Origin: Sphingobacterium zeae
GTDB lineage: Bacteria; Bacteroidota; Bacteroidia; Sphingobacteriales; Sphingobacteriaceae
Assembly (NCBI RefSeq): GCF_030818895.1
Contig: NZ_JAUTBA010000001.1
Location: 248,001 to 312,000, forward strand
Length of the DNA: 64,000 nucleotides
Reading direction: 5' to 3'
Shown: one piece after another, positions 27,801 through 35,734 of the stretch
Layout of the letters: each line of letters opens with the position of its first letter
How positions within the stretch are numbered: the first letter of the stretch is position 1
Notes under the pieces: model-generated
The model's database searches: none
Seen by the model: the letters and a program-made list of their open reading frames with translations, nothing else
Told to the model about the DNA's origin: nothing
Program-made: the position numbers and the translations under genes

Positions 27801-27991
27801 ATCCGATAACTCCCTTTATTATCTGTTGTTGTTCCTAACCCCGGCGCATCCTTCACAAAGATGCTGACACCAATAATTGGTGCCTTTTGGGCGTCGACAA
27901 CGACACCCGTTACTTCCAAAACATCCTGTGCCAGCGCACCGAAAGTGGCACAGAGGAGTAACATACATGTAAATACTATTTTATTCATCAT
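24878..27991 (-). CDS. SusC/RagA-family TonB-linked outer-membrane transporter
   Basis: A 1037-residue TonB-dependent transporter with a signal peptide (to ALAQ), a carboxypeptidase-like regulatory domain (about 24-105, VTGVVVDAQKAPIIGVSIF), a plug containing LDEVVVTGTG and the GSRGANGVILITTK signature, and a beta-barrel ending in FTFGINVNL. There is no FecR-interacting N-terminal extension. It imports the substrate bound by the SusD partner across the outer membrane. It lies between a TIG/NHL lipoprotein gene and susD in one operon. Confidence 0.95.
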   Translation of the reverse strand: MMNKIVFTCMLLLCATFGALAQDVLEVTGVVVDAQKAPIIGVSIFVKDAPGLGTTTDNKGSYRIKVERYKTLVYSSVGYKKQEILVKDNRVIDVTLNESETSVLDEVVVTGTGTQRTLTSTAATSSVDVNTMKGNPTSSISNALIGNAPGVLGMMQSGQPGKNITEFWIRGISTFGGGASALVLVDNIERNINDINIEDIETINILKDAAVTAIYGSRGANGVILITTKRGKDGKISINFKDENIYNSRTITPEFEDGVTYANLLNEARITRNFAPIYQPEELEILRLGLDPDLYPNVNWKDLLLKDGAMTYRANLNMTGGGATARYFLSGSYIDEGGMYKTDETLRNDYNTNANYKRYNYRLNTDINVTKSTVLKIGIAGSLNKRNSPGLGDDDFWGVLFGYSPIRTPVIYSNGYVPAIGTGNQTNPWVVATQTGYNENWQNNIQTNISIEQNFDFITRGLRFRGIIGYDTNNDNTISRRKWPEQWRAERARDENGNLIFTHISNPRELYQASSASGERREFYDMMFNYDRSIGNHTVGAVARFTRDALIRTVNLGDDIKNGIARRNQALAGRVTYNWKSRYIADFNFGYNGSENFAPGRQYGFFPAVSAAWNIGEEPFVKDNISWMNMFKIRYSWGRVGNDQLSGGARFPYLSTISEIGRFEDQVWIPEGGYQWADYGFDRYYGGMKYSQVSSSNVTWEMATKKNLGFDLALFKDKIVVNLDFFNEERTGIYMARNYLPALVGLESIPSANVGAVKSRGFDGRLLYNQKVGEVNLTARSNITYSKNEITEIDEEYNVYGYQNQKGYRVDQAKGLIALGLFQDYDDIRNSPKQTFGNYQPGDIKYKDVNGDGIIDDGDRVAIGATRRPNLVYGVGASASWKNLDISVHFQGSGKSTFFTYGKTVYAFSEGEWGQVLKGVMGDNRWISADISGDPSTENPNASYPRLSYGPNPNNFRESTFWLKNGQYLRLKTLDIGYTLPKQMTNRIKINSIRLFLVGSNLLTWSKFKLWDPELATPRGEDYPLPKSFTFGINVNL

Positions 27992-28002
27992 CTTATCACA
28001 GG

Positions 28003-29460
28003 TTAATCTTGGTTATTTTCATCCATCTCCTCTAACGCGATTTTACGGATGCGTCGATTCTCGCGGTCGCCAATATAAAAAGCTCCCTCTTGCTCATTGT
28101 AAGCGATACCTGATGGACGGTCAAATCTCGCTTCCTCTCTCAAATCACCATTGACATAACCATAAGGGTTGCTATTGAGGCTTGAGCTTCCCCGACCAGC
28201 AAATGTGGTTACAGCTCCCTCTGGTGTAAGCACACGAATCGCATGATTCATCTGGTCCGTAAAATAAAAGTCATACTGATCAGGTTTTCCCGCTTCTACG
28301 TAGGTTTGATTTTTCACGAATACACCTTGGTATGGTTCATTGACACGAGCGGACGACCCCACACCATCTTTGTACCCCGATTCCCTAACTTTTCCGCAAA
28401 CCAGATAAGGCTGATTAAAACGTTTCTTTTCCCAATTGTAATCGGCACGCATCATATAGCCCTGGTTGATCACCAAGATGTAAGCATAGTTTCCACTGGG
28501 ATGAATAATAGCCCGGTACTCCCATTGTGGATCCTGAATAACATAAAGAAACTCTGCCTTCGTTGTCTTATCTGTGAAATATTGATTGAGGTCAAAGCGG
28601 TAAAATTCCCCTTTCGCGTAGCTATTAAAGTACATTTCACCATTCACGGGATGAATGGATGCACCGTTGCATTGTTTACTTCTTGTCAGGACTTCCTTAT
28701 CGAGGAAATTCCTTGCTCGCGAAAACAATAAGGTAGATTCATCATTTTCCCCACCACGGTCCTGCGAAACAATCATATAGTTGCCGTCTACAGAAAAGTC
28801 GACACTACGGGGGCGATCAAAATCCGAACGTTTTTTAGTAATTGTGCTATCCTCGAAATTGATCAGGTATAGGCCATTATTATTATCGAAGGTCATCCAA
28901 AGATGCTTGGGGTTTAGGGGATCAAACTTCATAAAAGAAGAAAGCCAAAAACCACTTGCCATCTTGGTCTGATCAGCATCTTTAAACTTCCCGTCTTTCC
29001 AAGGCTCATCGCCACGTGAATTTCGATAACCTGCCAGGGTCGACACCACCAATTTACGCTGATAGTCAAAAGGCTCTTGTGCCTTACCGATAACAGGCTT
29101 TTCTTGAGCGCCAACGCGCACTTCGATATCCCCTTTAAACGCCTGTTTTGGTACCAGACAATAAAGGGATTCACCCAAAGTGTTGATTACCACAGCCTTT
29201 TTACCCCCGATAAATACCTGCACATTTTTTGGATCGTTTCCAAAATTTTTCCCGTAAATCACCAGTCGTTGCCCCATACCACCTGATTTAGGCGCAAAGT
29301 CCGAGACAACAACAGGTTGTGAAGGATCAAAGGGCATACCCTCTGAAATGCTGCCAACATTATCATTCTTACAGCTTCCAAAGCCCAAAATAAGCACTGT
29401 AATGGCCCAAATCAACCGATTTAGGAATCCATTATTAGCCGCTATCTGTTTAGTTCTCAT
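28003..29460 (-). CDS. TIG/IPT and NHL-repeat surface lipoprotein
   Basis: A 485-residue lipoprotein (signal ITVLILGFGSCKND). An IPT/TIG immunoglobulin-like domain follows (SDFAPKSGGMGQRLVIYGKNFG, about 50-130). The remainder is a six-bladed-propeller-like region with NHL repeats near the C-terminus (VTTFAGRGSSS, RFDRPSGIAYNEQEGAFYIGDRENRRIRKI). It is the first gene of the SusC/SusD operon and has a paralogue at 45936-47267 in the other locus. It probably binds polysaccharide on the cell surface. No catalytic residues are recognised. Confidence 0.85.
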   Translation of the reverse strand: MRTKQIAANNGFLNRLIWAITVLILGFGSCKNDNVGSISEGMPFDPSQPVVVSDFAPKSGGMGQRLVIYGKNFGNDPKNVQVFIGGKKAVVINTLGESLYCLVPKQAFKGDIEVRVGAQEKPVIGKAQEPFDYQRKLVVSTLAGYRNSRGDEPWKDGKFKDADQTKMASGFWLSSFMKFDPLNPKHLWMTFDNNNGLYLINFEDSTITKKRSDFDRPRSVDFSVDGNYMIVSQDRGGENDESTLLFSRARNFLDKEVLTRSKQCNGASIHPVNGEMYFNSYAKGEFYRFDLNQYFTDKTTKAEFLYVIQDPQWEYRAIIHPSGNYAYILVINQGYMMRADYNWEKKRFNQPYLVCGKVRESGYKDGVGSSARVNEPYQGVFVKNQTYVEAGKPDQYDFYFTDQMNHAIRVLTPEGAVTTFAGRGSSSLNSNPYGYVNGDLREEARFDRPSGIAYNEQEGAFYIGDRENRRIRKIALEEMDENNQD

Positions 29461-30153
29461 AAGGTTGTTAATTGATTAGAGTTTATTTTTATAAACATGA
29501 GTATATCACCTTCCATGAATCCTAGACTCACCGATTTGACACATATTCATTCGTTTTTTAGCAATACATACCAGCTATTCTAGGGTAATTTTAGGACGAA
29601 CGGATTGATGCCCGCCCCATCATTGGGCGAACGCTTAATTTTGACGTATACATAATTGGTTATTTTTTAAAAAGCTAAATGGTATTAGCTATCCTAAGCT
29701 AAAAAAAGACTTTACGACAATAGTTTCAAAGTCTTTTGGTTTTTTAAATTTATAGTTCTAATAATTTTCTATTTGATTCCCGCTATTCATATTGACCTCC
29801 AACAATACCTTTCCCAAGGTCTGCATTAGCTTCTTCACAAAGAAGATGGATGATTAATTTATAACTCGATTTTCTAACTGCTTCTCTAAGGTTTTTTTCT
29901 TTCTATAATTGATTAATCAAATTTAGATATTGTAACGATTCTGATAGGATAGAATTATCTCAATAATATGCGGATTTGTATCATGACTACATTAAGCGGG
30001 GTAGTTAAAAAATGTTTTTTTTGATTAATTATTGTATTTGTTTTATATTAAGCTTTCGGAGATAATTTATTAAGCACTTTCAAAATCAACAGTGTTATAT
30101 CTGCCAAAAACTGGATTATTTAAGCTTTAAGAATTCGGCCTCTCAAGATCACG
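29461..30153. other. Intergenic region with one hairpin and no gene
   Basis: This 693-bp AT-rich stretch separates the divergent TIG/NHL operon and DUF6624 gene. It should contain promoters for both. A stem AAAAGACTTT (29704-29713) and AAAGTCTTTT (29728-29737), followed by T-rich sequence, looks like a terminator but has no gene upstream, so it may be the relic of a deleted gene. No convincing reading frame was seen. Confidence 0.5.
29704..29737 (+). terminator. Orphan terminator-like hairpin
   Basis: A 10-bp stem (AAAAGACTTT and AAAGTCTTTT, 14-nt loop) is followed by GGTTTTTT. No gene ends just upstream on the plus strand. Confidence 0.5.
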
Positions 30154-30825
30154 ATGAAAAATTTAGGTAAACTAATTGTTTTGTTTATTGCATTAATATT
30201 TGCGACCATAAATGCTTACGGTCAAATAGATACTGTTTTAAGAGACAAAATCATTCAAATGGCCAATAAAGATCAAGACTGGATGATGAATCCACCGAAA
30301 AATGTTCATGATAACAGTCAATTCTTTCAAAGAATGGAAGAGATATATCAAGAAAACTATGACGACGCAAAAGTGATTTTTTCAAAGTTTGGTTTTCCGG
30401 GATATAATAGGGTCGGGAAAGACGGATCGGATAAGTTTTGGCTGGTCGTACAACACTTGAATAAATGGCCGGATTTTCAAAAATTGGTACTAAAAAAGAT
30501 GGAAGCTGAAGTAAAGAAAAAAAATGCTTCACCGGATAAGTACGCATATTTATTGGACCGAATAAATCTTAACAAGGGGGAATTGCAAATATATGGTACG
30601 CAGATTTGGTATGATGTCAGATATCACAGGACATTTCCATATCCAATTGTAGATATCAAAACAGTTAATAAGCGAAGAAAAGCTGTGGGTTTAGAAGCTC
30701 TCGAAATTTATTTGAATACCACAACAGAATCACATTTTGCACTAAGGGAATTTATAAATCTAAAATCCGGGGTCAAAAAACCTTGGCTTTATAAAGTTCC
30801 TTCACACATGTTTGGTAAATATTAA
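30154..30825 (+). CDS. Exported DUF6624-like protein
   Basis: A 223-residue protein with a signal peptide (to INAYGQ). The body resembles DUF6624 proteins: MANKDQDWMMNP, a conserved FSKFGFPGYNRVGKDGSDKFWLVVQH block, then MEAEVKKKNASPDKYAYLLDRINLNKGELQIYGTQ, and RKAVGLEALEIYL. Function of the family is not known; related sequences appear as small secreted proteins in many bacteria. Both flanks are non-coding, so it is probably a single-gene unit. Confidence 0.7.
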   Translation: MKNLGKLIVLFIALIFATINAYGQIDTVLRDKIIQMANKDQDWMMNPPKNVHDNSQFFQRMEEIYQENYDDAKVIFSKFGFPGYNRVGKDGSDKFWLVVQHLNKWPDFQKLVLKKMEAEVKKKNASPDKYAYLLDRINLNKGELQIYGTQIWYDVRYHRTFPYPIVDIKTVNKRRKAVGLEALEIYLNTTTESHFALREFINLKSGVKKPWLYKVPSHMFGKY

Positions 30826-31140
30826 AATTGAATCAATGCATTGAAAAATACAATTCTCTTTTAAACAATGTTATTTTCGTTTCCAAAAATTATGGTTTGT
30901 GACCTTTAAATGTTCTAATTACGCTCATTATGCAAATTTATAGCACTTTAGCTAAATAAACGGAATATATACCCACGATATCTCCTACATTTTATATTGT
31001 TTACAATATTTTAATACGCCTGTAGCATTTTCAAATAATTATCCGTTACAATAAATAAACCTAAAATAAGGTTAAGACCAAGAGGGGATCATTTATTTGT
31101 CTGATCAATATCAGATAATGTAACTACTATAAACTTTATT
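30826..31140. other. Intergenic region, nothing recognised
   Basis: A 315-bp AT-rich stretch between two genes on the plus strand. No terminator with a T tract, riboswitch fold or ORF was found by eye. Confidence 0.4.
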
Positions 31141-32085
31141 ATGGAAAATAATTTACAAAAACAGGATCTATTCAATGAACATAGCTATGACCTTCATGCC
31201 AATTGGTACAACAACCTCTATCCTGAAAAAGAACAAAAGGTAAAAGTAATCAATTCACTAAATAACTATAAAGGAAGTATAAATCACTGGCTGCAGGAAC
31301 TTTTTTTCAAATGCCTCACTCCTTTCACGAAGGACAAAAATGCGAAATGGCTTACTCTTGGTGATGCTTATGGACATGACGCGCGCTACCTCCTGGACCA
31401 AAATATCCACCATGTCACCGCCAGTGATCTAGATGACAGTTTCCTGAAAATCTCCCATGAACAAGAATTTATTAAGGATTTCTCAGCCCAAAACGCTGAA
31501 TCATTAACATTGGAAGACGATAGCGTAGATTATATACTCTGCAAGGAAAGCTACCACCACTTTCCCCGCCCCTACGCAGCACTCTACGAAATGATCCGAG
31601 TAGCCAGCAAAGCCATCATAATTATAGAACCGCAGGACCCGATATCCAAAATGCCAACCTTATTGTATTTAGCCAATCTGCTGGCAAGAATCAACGACAA
31701 AAAGATCAATAAGATCTGGAAAAATAGGTTTTCTTATGAAAGGGTGGGAAACTTTGTCTACAAAGTTTCAGAACGGGAATTTGAAAAATTCGCTGCCGGA
31801 CTCAATCTTCCCATGATTGCTATAAAAAAACTTAATCCAAATTTTTGGTTTCCCGGAAGCGAACATATCAAAGCTGATAGAAAAGAGAAGGCTTTCAGGC
31901 GTATTCTTTTCCGAAAGAAAATACGTGATTTTTTTTCCCGTTGGGGTATAATGCCTAGTCAGACACTTTCCATTGCCGTTTTTAAGAATATGCCGAATGA
32001 ATCCCTGAAGAAATCACTTATCGACGAAGGATATAGATTGATCGAGATCCCTAAAAACCCATATATTAAAAACCTGCCGTATTAA
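31141..32085 (+). CDS. Class I SAM-dependent methyltransferase
   Basis: A 314-residue cytoplasmic protein with a methyltransferase 11-type core. Motif I is WLTLGDAYGHDARYLL (about 75-90), motif II is VTASDLDDSF, and motif IV is VDYILCKESYHHFPRPYAALYEMIRV, with the usual HHFPRP step. The C-terminal third (about 200-314) is not recognised. Motif I departs from the GxGxG pattern (GDAYG). Similar proteins occur in surface-polysaccharide clusters, but none of the neighbours supports that here. Substrate unknown. Confidence 0.75.
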   Translation: MENNLQKQDLFNEHSYDLHANWYNNLYPEKEQKVKVINSLNNYKGSINHWLQELFFKCLTPFTKDKNAKWLTLGDAYGHDARYLLDQNIHHVTASDLDDSFLKISHEQEFIKDFSAQNAESLTLEDDSVDYILCKESYHHFPRPYAALYEMIRVASKAIIIIEPQDPISKMPTLLYLANLLARINDKKINKIWKNRFSYERVGNFVYKVSEREFEKFAAGLNLPMIAIKKLNPNFWFPGSEHIKADRKEKAFRRILFRKKIRDFFSRWGIMPSQTLSIAVFKNMPNESLKKSLIDEGYRLIEIPKNPYIKNLPY

Positions 32086-32103
32086 TACCTTAGAAAGAGA
32101 GCT

Positions 32104-32215
32104 ATGAAAGATTATTCTATATTATTTTTGGTATTAGTGATTTTTGTTTAGCGAATTCATGTAAAAAGGAGAAGAACCATTTGCGGGCAATGGGTCATTC
32201 TAGAGGCAGATTGAG
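32104..32215 (+). pseudogene. Remnant of a small lipoprotein
   Basis: From ATG32104 the frame reads a hydrophobic signal (MKDYSILFLVLVIF) to a stop. In the next frame there follows LANSCKKEK, a lipobox-like cysteine, and in a third frame TICGQWVILEAD, which resembles the start of small lipocalin-like lipoproteins. This suggests a gene broken by two small indels. The stretch is short, so the call is weak. Confidence 0.3.
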
Positions 32216-32225
32216 TTTGATTACG

Positions 32226-32468
32226 CTAAGTTTTTCTTATACGAATGGGACCTTTTATATGATTGATATCAATGGTCTTTCCTTTTTGGGTGATTAAAAC
32301 TTTCCCCTGCTTCTGCAATGAAATTGCTACATCAACAACTTCTTGCATATGTGCACGCCAATCCTTTGGAAAAAGTTCCCTGGCAATTTCAGAAGGACAG
32401 AATGTCTTTTCGCGACCACGGGCTTCGGCAGCTGATAAGATGCTTTCAATTATTGCCTCTTGCTTCAT
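32226..32468 (-). CDS. Small DUF3253-like winged-helix protein
   Basis: An 80-residue protein with an N-terminal helix-turn-helix-like pattern (EAIIESILSAAEARGREKTFCPSEIARELFP followed by WRAHMQEVVDVAISLQKQGKVLITQKGK). This matches DUF3253, a family of small proteins of unknown function. It may bind nucleic acid. It is on the same strand as DUF2256 and DUF4385 genes upstream, with about 90 bp between. Confidence 0.65.
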   Translation of the reverse strand: MKQEAIIESILSAAEARGREKTFCPSEIARELFPKDWRAHMQEVVDVAISLQKQGKVLITQKGKTIDINHIKGPIRIRKT

Positions 32469-32559
32469 AGTGTAGTAACAGACAAAAGCTTCTTGAAGTT
32501 TTTAATAGAACACTTTAGGTATCGTTTTTAAGTATGTCGTAGAGTGAATAGACAAGTTA

Positions 32560-32700
32560 TTATGTCTTCTTTTTTTTGCATTGCTCTGAACAATATTTGA
32601 CGTCCTCCCAATTTTTCTCCCATTTTTTACGCCAGGTGAATAGCCTGCCACAGGCCGCGCAAATCTTCTGCGGTAGATTTTGCTTTTTAACCCCTTTCAT
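32560..32700 (-). CDS. DUF2256-like small zinc-finger protein
   Basis: A 46-residue ORF with four cysteines in two pairs: ICAACGRLF (CxxC) and [10 protein letters not shown] (CxxxC). The pattern KICxxCGRxFxWRKKWxxxWxxVKYCSxxC is that of DUF2256. ATG32700 overlaps the end of the DUF4385 gene by 14 bp, which supports coupled translation. DUF2256 genes often sit near photolyase-like genes elsewhere; none is present here. Probably binds one zinc ion. Confidence 0.75.
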   Translation of the reverse strand: MKGVKKQNLPQKICAACGRLFTWRKKWEKNWEDVKYCSEQCKKKKT

Positions 32701-33172
32701 CTTTCCATCGTTTTTTCATCGAACCGTATTGCACATTGGCTTCTGCCTGCTTCCATCGTTTATAGAACACTTCTGCCGCTGCAGCCTTCTCCCTATCACC
32801 CGTTCCACGTTCCAATAGCGCATAATCATCTTCTTTATCGTACTTTTTCCCTCCTTTATAGTTGGCGTAGCGACGTGCACGCGTGTATCCCATCTGCAGA
32901 TACTTGCGTGCCATGTCTGCTCCAACAAAGTCATCCGCTTTTAGATAATTTTCGAACAAATTGAAAATCTTCTCACTGCTTTCCTCGGCAATGGCCTCAG
33001 TTTTAAAGCGCCAATAACGACCAATTTCCGATTTATACGGTTCACATATCAACACTCCCTGTTCTCCTTTACCAACTCGGTATTCGGCTGGTTTCAAACG
33101 ATAATCAATATCGGGCTTCCACGGGTAGTGCTTTTTATCAAAGTTCAGGTAGCTCGGCTTTGGGGTGCTCAT
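32687..33172 (-). CDS. DUF4385-like protein
   Basis: A 161-residue soluble protein. The pattern [39 protein letters not shown], then [38 protein letters not shown] and YERW-like [19 protein letters not shown] fits DUF4385. Function unknown. The gene overlaps the downstream DUF2256 gene, so they form an operon. Confidence 0.78.
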   Translation of the reverse strand: MSTPKPSYLNFDKKHYPWKPDIDYRLKPAEYRVGKGEQGVLICEPYKSEIGRYWRFKTEAIAEESSEKIFNLFENYLKADDFVGADMARKYLQMGYTRARRYANYKGGKKYDKEDDYALLERGTGDREKAAAAEVFYKRWKQAEANVQYGSMKKRWKDERG

Positions 33173-33867
33173 ACGTATATTTTAGATTTTTACCTTTCTT
33201 TTAATAGGGCTGTGTGTTTTGTGCAAGTTTATGTTCACTATATTATGCTCATTTCATAAAGCTACCCCTATTTAGTTATGTAAAAAACTGCATTTCGGCC
33301 CAAATAGTTTGGCTAGAGCTACCTTATTTTGATTCTGCTCATTTTTTTGCAAACAAAATCAGCTCCTATAACCAGAACATTGATATACGGGAATCTCTAC
33401 AGAACAAGGTGAGCCAACCTTGTCTCGAACGCTTCTCAAAGAAATCCAGAGGCGGTTTCAACGGCTATCCGACGGGGTAGCGATATCACATTCAGGGGAC
33501 TGTTTCATCACTAACTCCCTATTAACTTCTACCTTTTATCGAATTGGACTCGGCTTTTAATCGGCTTTTCCTCGAATTTTTCCCGAGGCAGATCCGAAGC
33601 CCGCCCGAAGAAAGTTCGAGCAATGCTGGGAAAAGAGCAGGAATTGGTCGGGTATTGGTTGACTGTAGGTTTTAATCGCAGATATGGCATGGCTTCCCTT
33701 TTCTAATCGATAAATTAAATAATAAATTTCAAAATTATACCTACCAAAAGCGTCCCAATTAAAAAATCTTCTATCCCCACTACCGCAGCCCAAAAGCTAA
33801 GTCTCCATAGATTTTGAACTCATATTTAAGTTTCTTATTTTAGCCATTCAAAAACCGTTATTATGCC
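33173..33867. other. Intergenic region, possible repeat near 33545-33625
   Basis: No gene supported. An ORF at 33214-33480 has no coding signature. Around 33545-33625 there is a GC-richer block with several TCGGCTTTT, CCCGAGG, CCGAAGC and CCCGAAG words that looks like a dispersed repeat or degraded element. The promoter of the lipoprotein gene at 33868 must lie at the right end. Confidence 0.4.
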
Positions 33868-34485
33868 ATGAAGAGAAACCGATTGATCCTTGTGTTCGTT
33901 TTTGCCCTATTGTTTGTTTCCTGCAAAAAAGAAAATTCTGGACAGGATATGACTAACCTCCTGAAAGGAAAATGGAACTTAAAAAGTTATGAAACTACCC
34001 TTTCCACCGGTGATAAAAATGGAAACAGTAATGTTCAGACAGACAACCTGCCTTACCAATATCTGATTTTTGATGGTCGTGACAGTGCTTCATTACGGTT
34101 GATGGAGCCGTATTTTATCGGTTCAATTAGTACCGAAGATGGCGGAAAATGGGATCTACCAGGCGCAGATGTAAGCATTAAAGACGGTAGCATCCAGACC
34201 AGAGAACCTATTTATTACCGCGAATATTATTATCAGGTCGCAGGAAACCATCTCTTGCTTAAGGAAAACAAGACATTTAATCCATCCGCATGGGTAGAGA
34301 AATGGGGAAACCCTGCGACAGGAATTGTCGATTCCCTCGCAGATTATTACCCAAAGCTTAGGAAAGATATAGATTGGTGGGATATATCCGTCGATGAAAA
34401 TTCATTAAAATTGCAGCAGGAAATCAGCTATAGCGGCAAGGATAGCTTTCGTTCCAAAGTAATAATGGTCTTTTCAAGAGATTAG
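33868..34485 (+). CDS. Lipocalin-like lipoprotein
   Basis: A 205-residue lipoprotein with a type II signal peptide (FALLFVSCKKEN). The segment LLKGKWNLKSYETTLSTGDKNG resembles the start of Bacteroidota lipocalin-like domains, followed by beta-strand-rich sequence. Ligand and function unknown. The tRNA-Glu fragment begins 45 bp after its stop codon. Confidence 0.65.
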   Translation: MKRNRLILVFVFALLFVSCKKENSGQDMTNLLKGKWNLKSYETTLSTGDKNGNSNVQTDNLPYQYLIFDGRDSASLRLMEPYFIGSISTEDGGKWDLPGADVSIKDGSIQTREPIYYREYYYQVAGNHLLLKENKTFNPSAWVEKWGNPATGIVDSLADYYPKLRKDIDWWDISVDENSLKLQQEISYSGKDSFRSKVIMVFSRD

Positions 34486-34529
34486 AGAAGGGCCACTATT
34501 TCTACCCGTATGCTCTGCAAGAAGAAGTT

Positions 34530-34617
34530 GAAAAACCAAAAAGCCTGCAAATATTTAATTTGCAGGCTTTTGTATGTGTTGACTTTTAGATCTGTAGCCC
34601 GTAGGGGAATCGAACCC
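34530..34617. repeat. Direct repeat copy 2: truncated tRNA-Glu 3' end plus terminator
   Basis: This matches 7626-7713 with 3 mismatches in 88 bp. It contains the complete tRNA terminator hairpin and the last 23 bases of tRNA-Glu, and then stops abruptly in the T-arm. It cannot be a functional tRNA. The match ends 200 bp before IS1595-type remnants. Confidence 0.92.
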
Positions 34618-34829
34618 TACTTACATTAATCTATTTATCAATAATTTACAAACCTATCAAGATCTAACTCCTCGAATAACTCACTGGTTTGACATACGTT
34701 TTAGTTGCAAGCGCTTTAAACTTTAAAATTAAGAAAATTCAAATAAATAAACTATTTATAATGAATTTTTCTTTGCAGCCTATTACTAAGAGACTATAAT
34801 TTAGATCTTAAAGGTAAATCAATATTAGC

Positions 34830-35608
34830 GTTTAGGCAAATGGAGCTATGAGTGCAAGATTGCCATTTTAGGACCTCATTACGAAGCAGTGCGATAATGG
34901 AGAGTTTGAAGTTATTCTTCTTGATTTGGTACAAGACGATGTTTTTGATGAGTTGTACCAAGAAGGGGTTTTCGACCAATGAGATTCAGAAGCAACTGGG
35001 GCTAAAGCGTTACAAACCAGTCTGGGCCATGGTTCACGAAATACGTAGAACTATGCGTAACCGAGATTCAAGATATACCTTAGAAGGTAGGATAGAATTT
35101 GACGAAGGATATTTTTCTGTTGCGAGCAAGGAAATAAAAAGGGACAGGGTAAGCGGGCAAGCAAAACGTGGCTATCATGGCGGAAAGTGTAACTTTAGAA
35201 GATCTTTCTACAGGCAAAAAAGAGAAACGTCCGTTTTTTCAAGGCTAAAGTGATGGAAAGCCATTTTGGAAAAGAGATCAATGAAGTCGTCAAAGAATCA
35301 ATAAATGATCCTGTATCGTATTTACGGATAAAAGTTCTTCTTATGTAGATATCCCTAGTTTTGTTGAATTACATATCACTGAAAAATCGGATGCCAAAAC
35401 CATCAAAGAAACACTTAAATATGTGCGCATAGCGATCGTTAACGCAAAAAGGAAATTTGTTAGGAAACTATCATAAAATAATCAAAAGTATCTACAGCTG
35501 CACTTGGATGAGTTTATTTACAAGCTGAACAGAAAATATTTTGGTGATATACTTTTTGATAGACTCATTGTGGCAAATATTAATGCTGCTAAACGAAGAA
35601 TCAGTTAG
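34830..35608 (+). pseudogene. IS1595-family transposase remnant
   Basis: Pieces of one transposase lie in several frames. A zinc-ribbon-like start (WSYEC then QDCHFRTSLR) is split by a frameshift near 34851. SCTKKGFSTNEIQKQLGLKRY and GRIEFDEGYFS (catalytic Asp region) follow to 35250. Later pieces are MESHFGKEINEVV, SSYVDIPSFVELHI, and LHLDEFIYKLNRKYFGDILF ending at 35608. At least four frame changes and a gap make it inactive. No terminal repeats were recognised. Confidence 0.8.
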
Positions 35609-35644
35609 GAATATTATAAAAATCGTTAAAAAAAATAAAAAATA

Positions 35645-35674
35645 TTTGTTTTTAAAATTTATATACTATATTCG
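35645..35674 (+). promoter_or_regulatory. Candidate promoter of the kinase-transporter operon
   Basis: TTTG at 35645-35648 and TATATTCG at 35667-35674 resemble the Bacteroidota -33 (TTTG) and -7 (TAnnTTTG) elements with an 18-bp gap. Transcription would begin near the left edge of the 26-bp palindrome, so a repressor bound there would block initiation. Confidence 0.55.
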
Positions 35675-35678
35675 CAAT

Positions 35679-35704
35679 ATATAGCAAAACCGGTTTTGCT
35701 ATAT
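35679..35704. promoter_or_regulatory. 26-bp perfect palindrome, probable LacI-family operator 1
   Basis: Each half reads ATATAGCAAAACC, mirrored as GGTTTTGCTATAT, with a central CG as in LacI-family operators. It sits 31 bp before the kinase ATG35735. A 14-bp core, GCAAAACCGGTTTT, recurs at 37946-37959 before the GH130 gene. The LacI-type regulator at 49521-50546 is the natural ligand. Confidence 0.8.
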
Positions 35705-35734
35705 CTTTTACTAATAACCAATTTTAAAAACAAA

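Noticed and set aside
33214..33480. 88-residue plus-strand ORF
   Set aside because: No signal peptide, domain or compositional sign of coding, and no convincing start region.
33557..33793. 78-residue minus-strand ORF
   Set aside because: Covers a probable repeat block in a spacer; no domain or signal.
7714..34529. A 27-kb genomic island bounded by tRNA-Glu repeats
   Set aside because: The geometry is wrong (the intact tRNA lies on the inner side) and the interval holds core genes such as radA, xseA and nagB. The repeat is reported, not the island.
34530..34620. Second tRNA-Glu gene
   Set aside because: Only the 3' 23 bases are present; the anticodon and D arms are missing.
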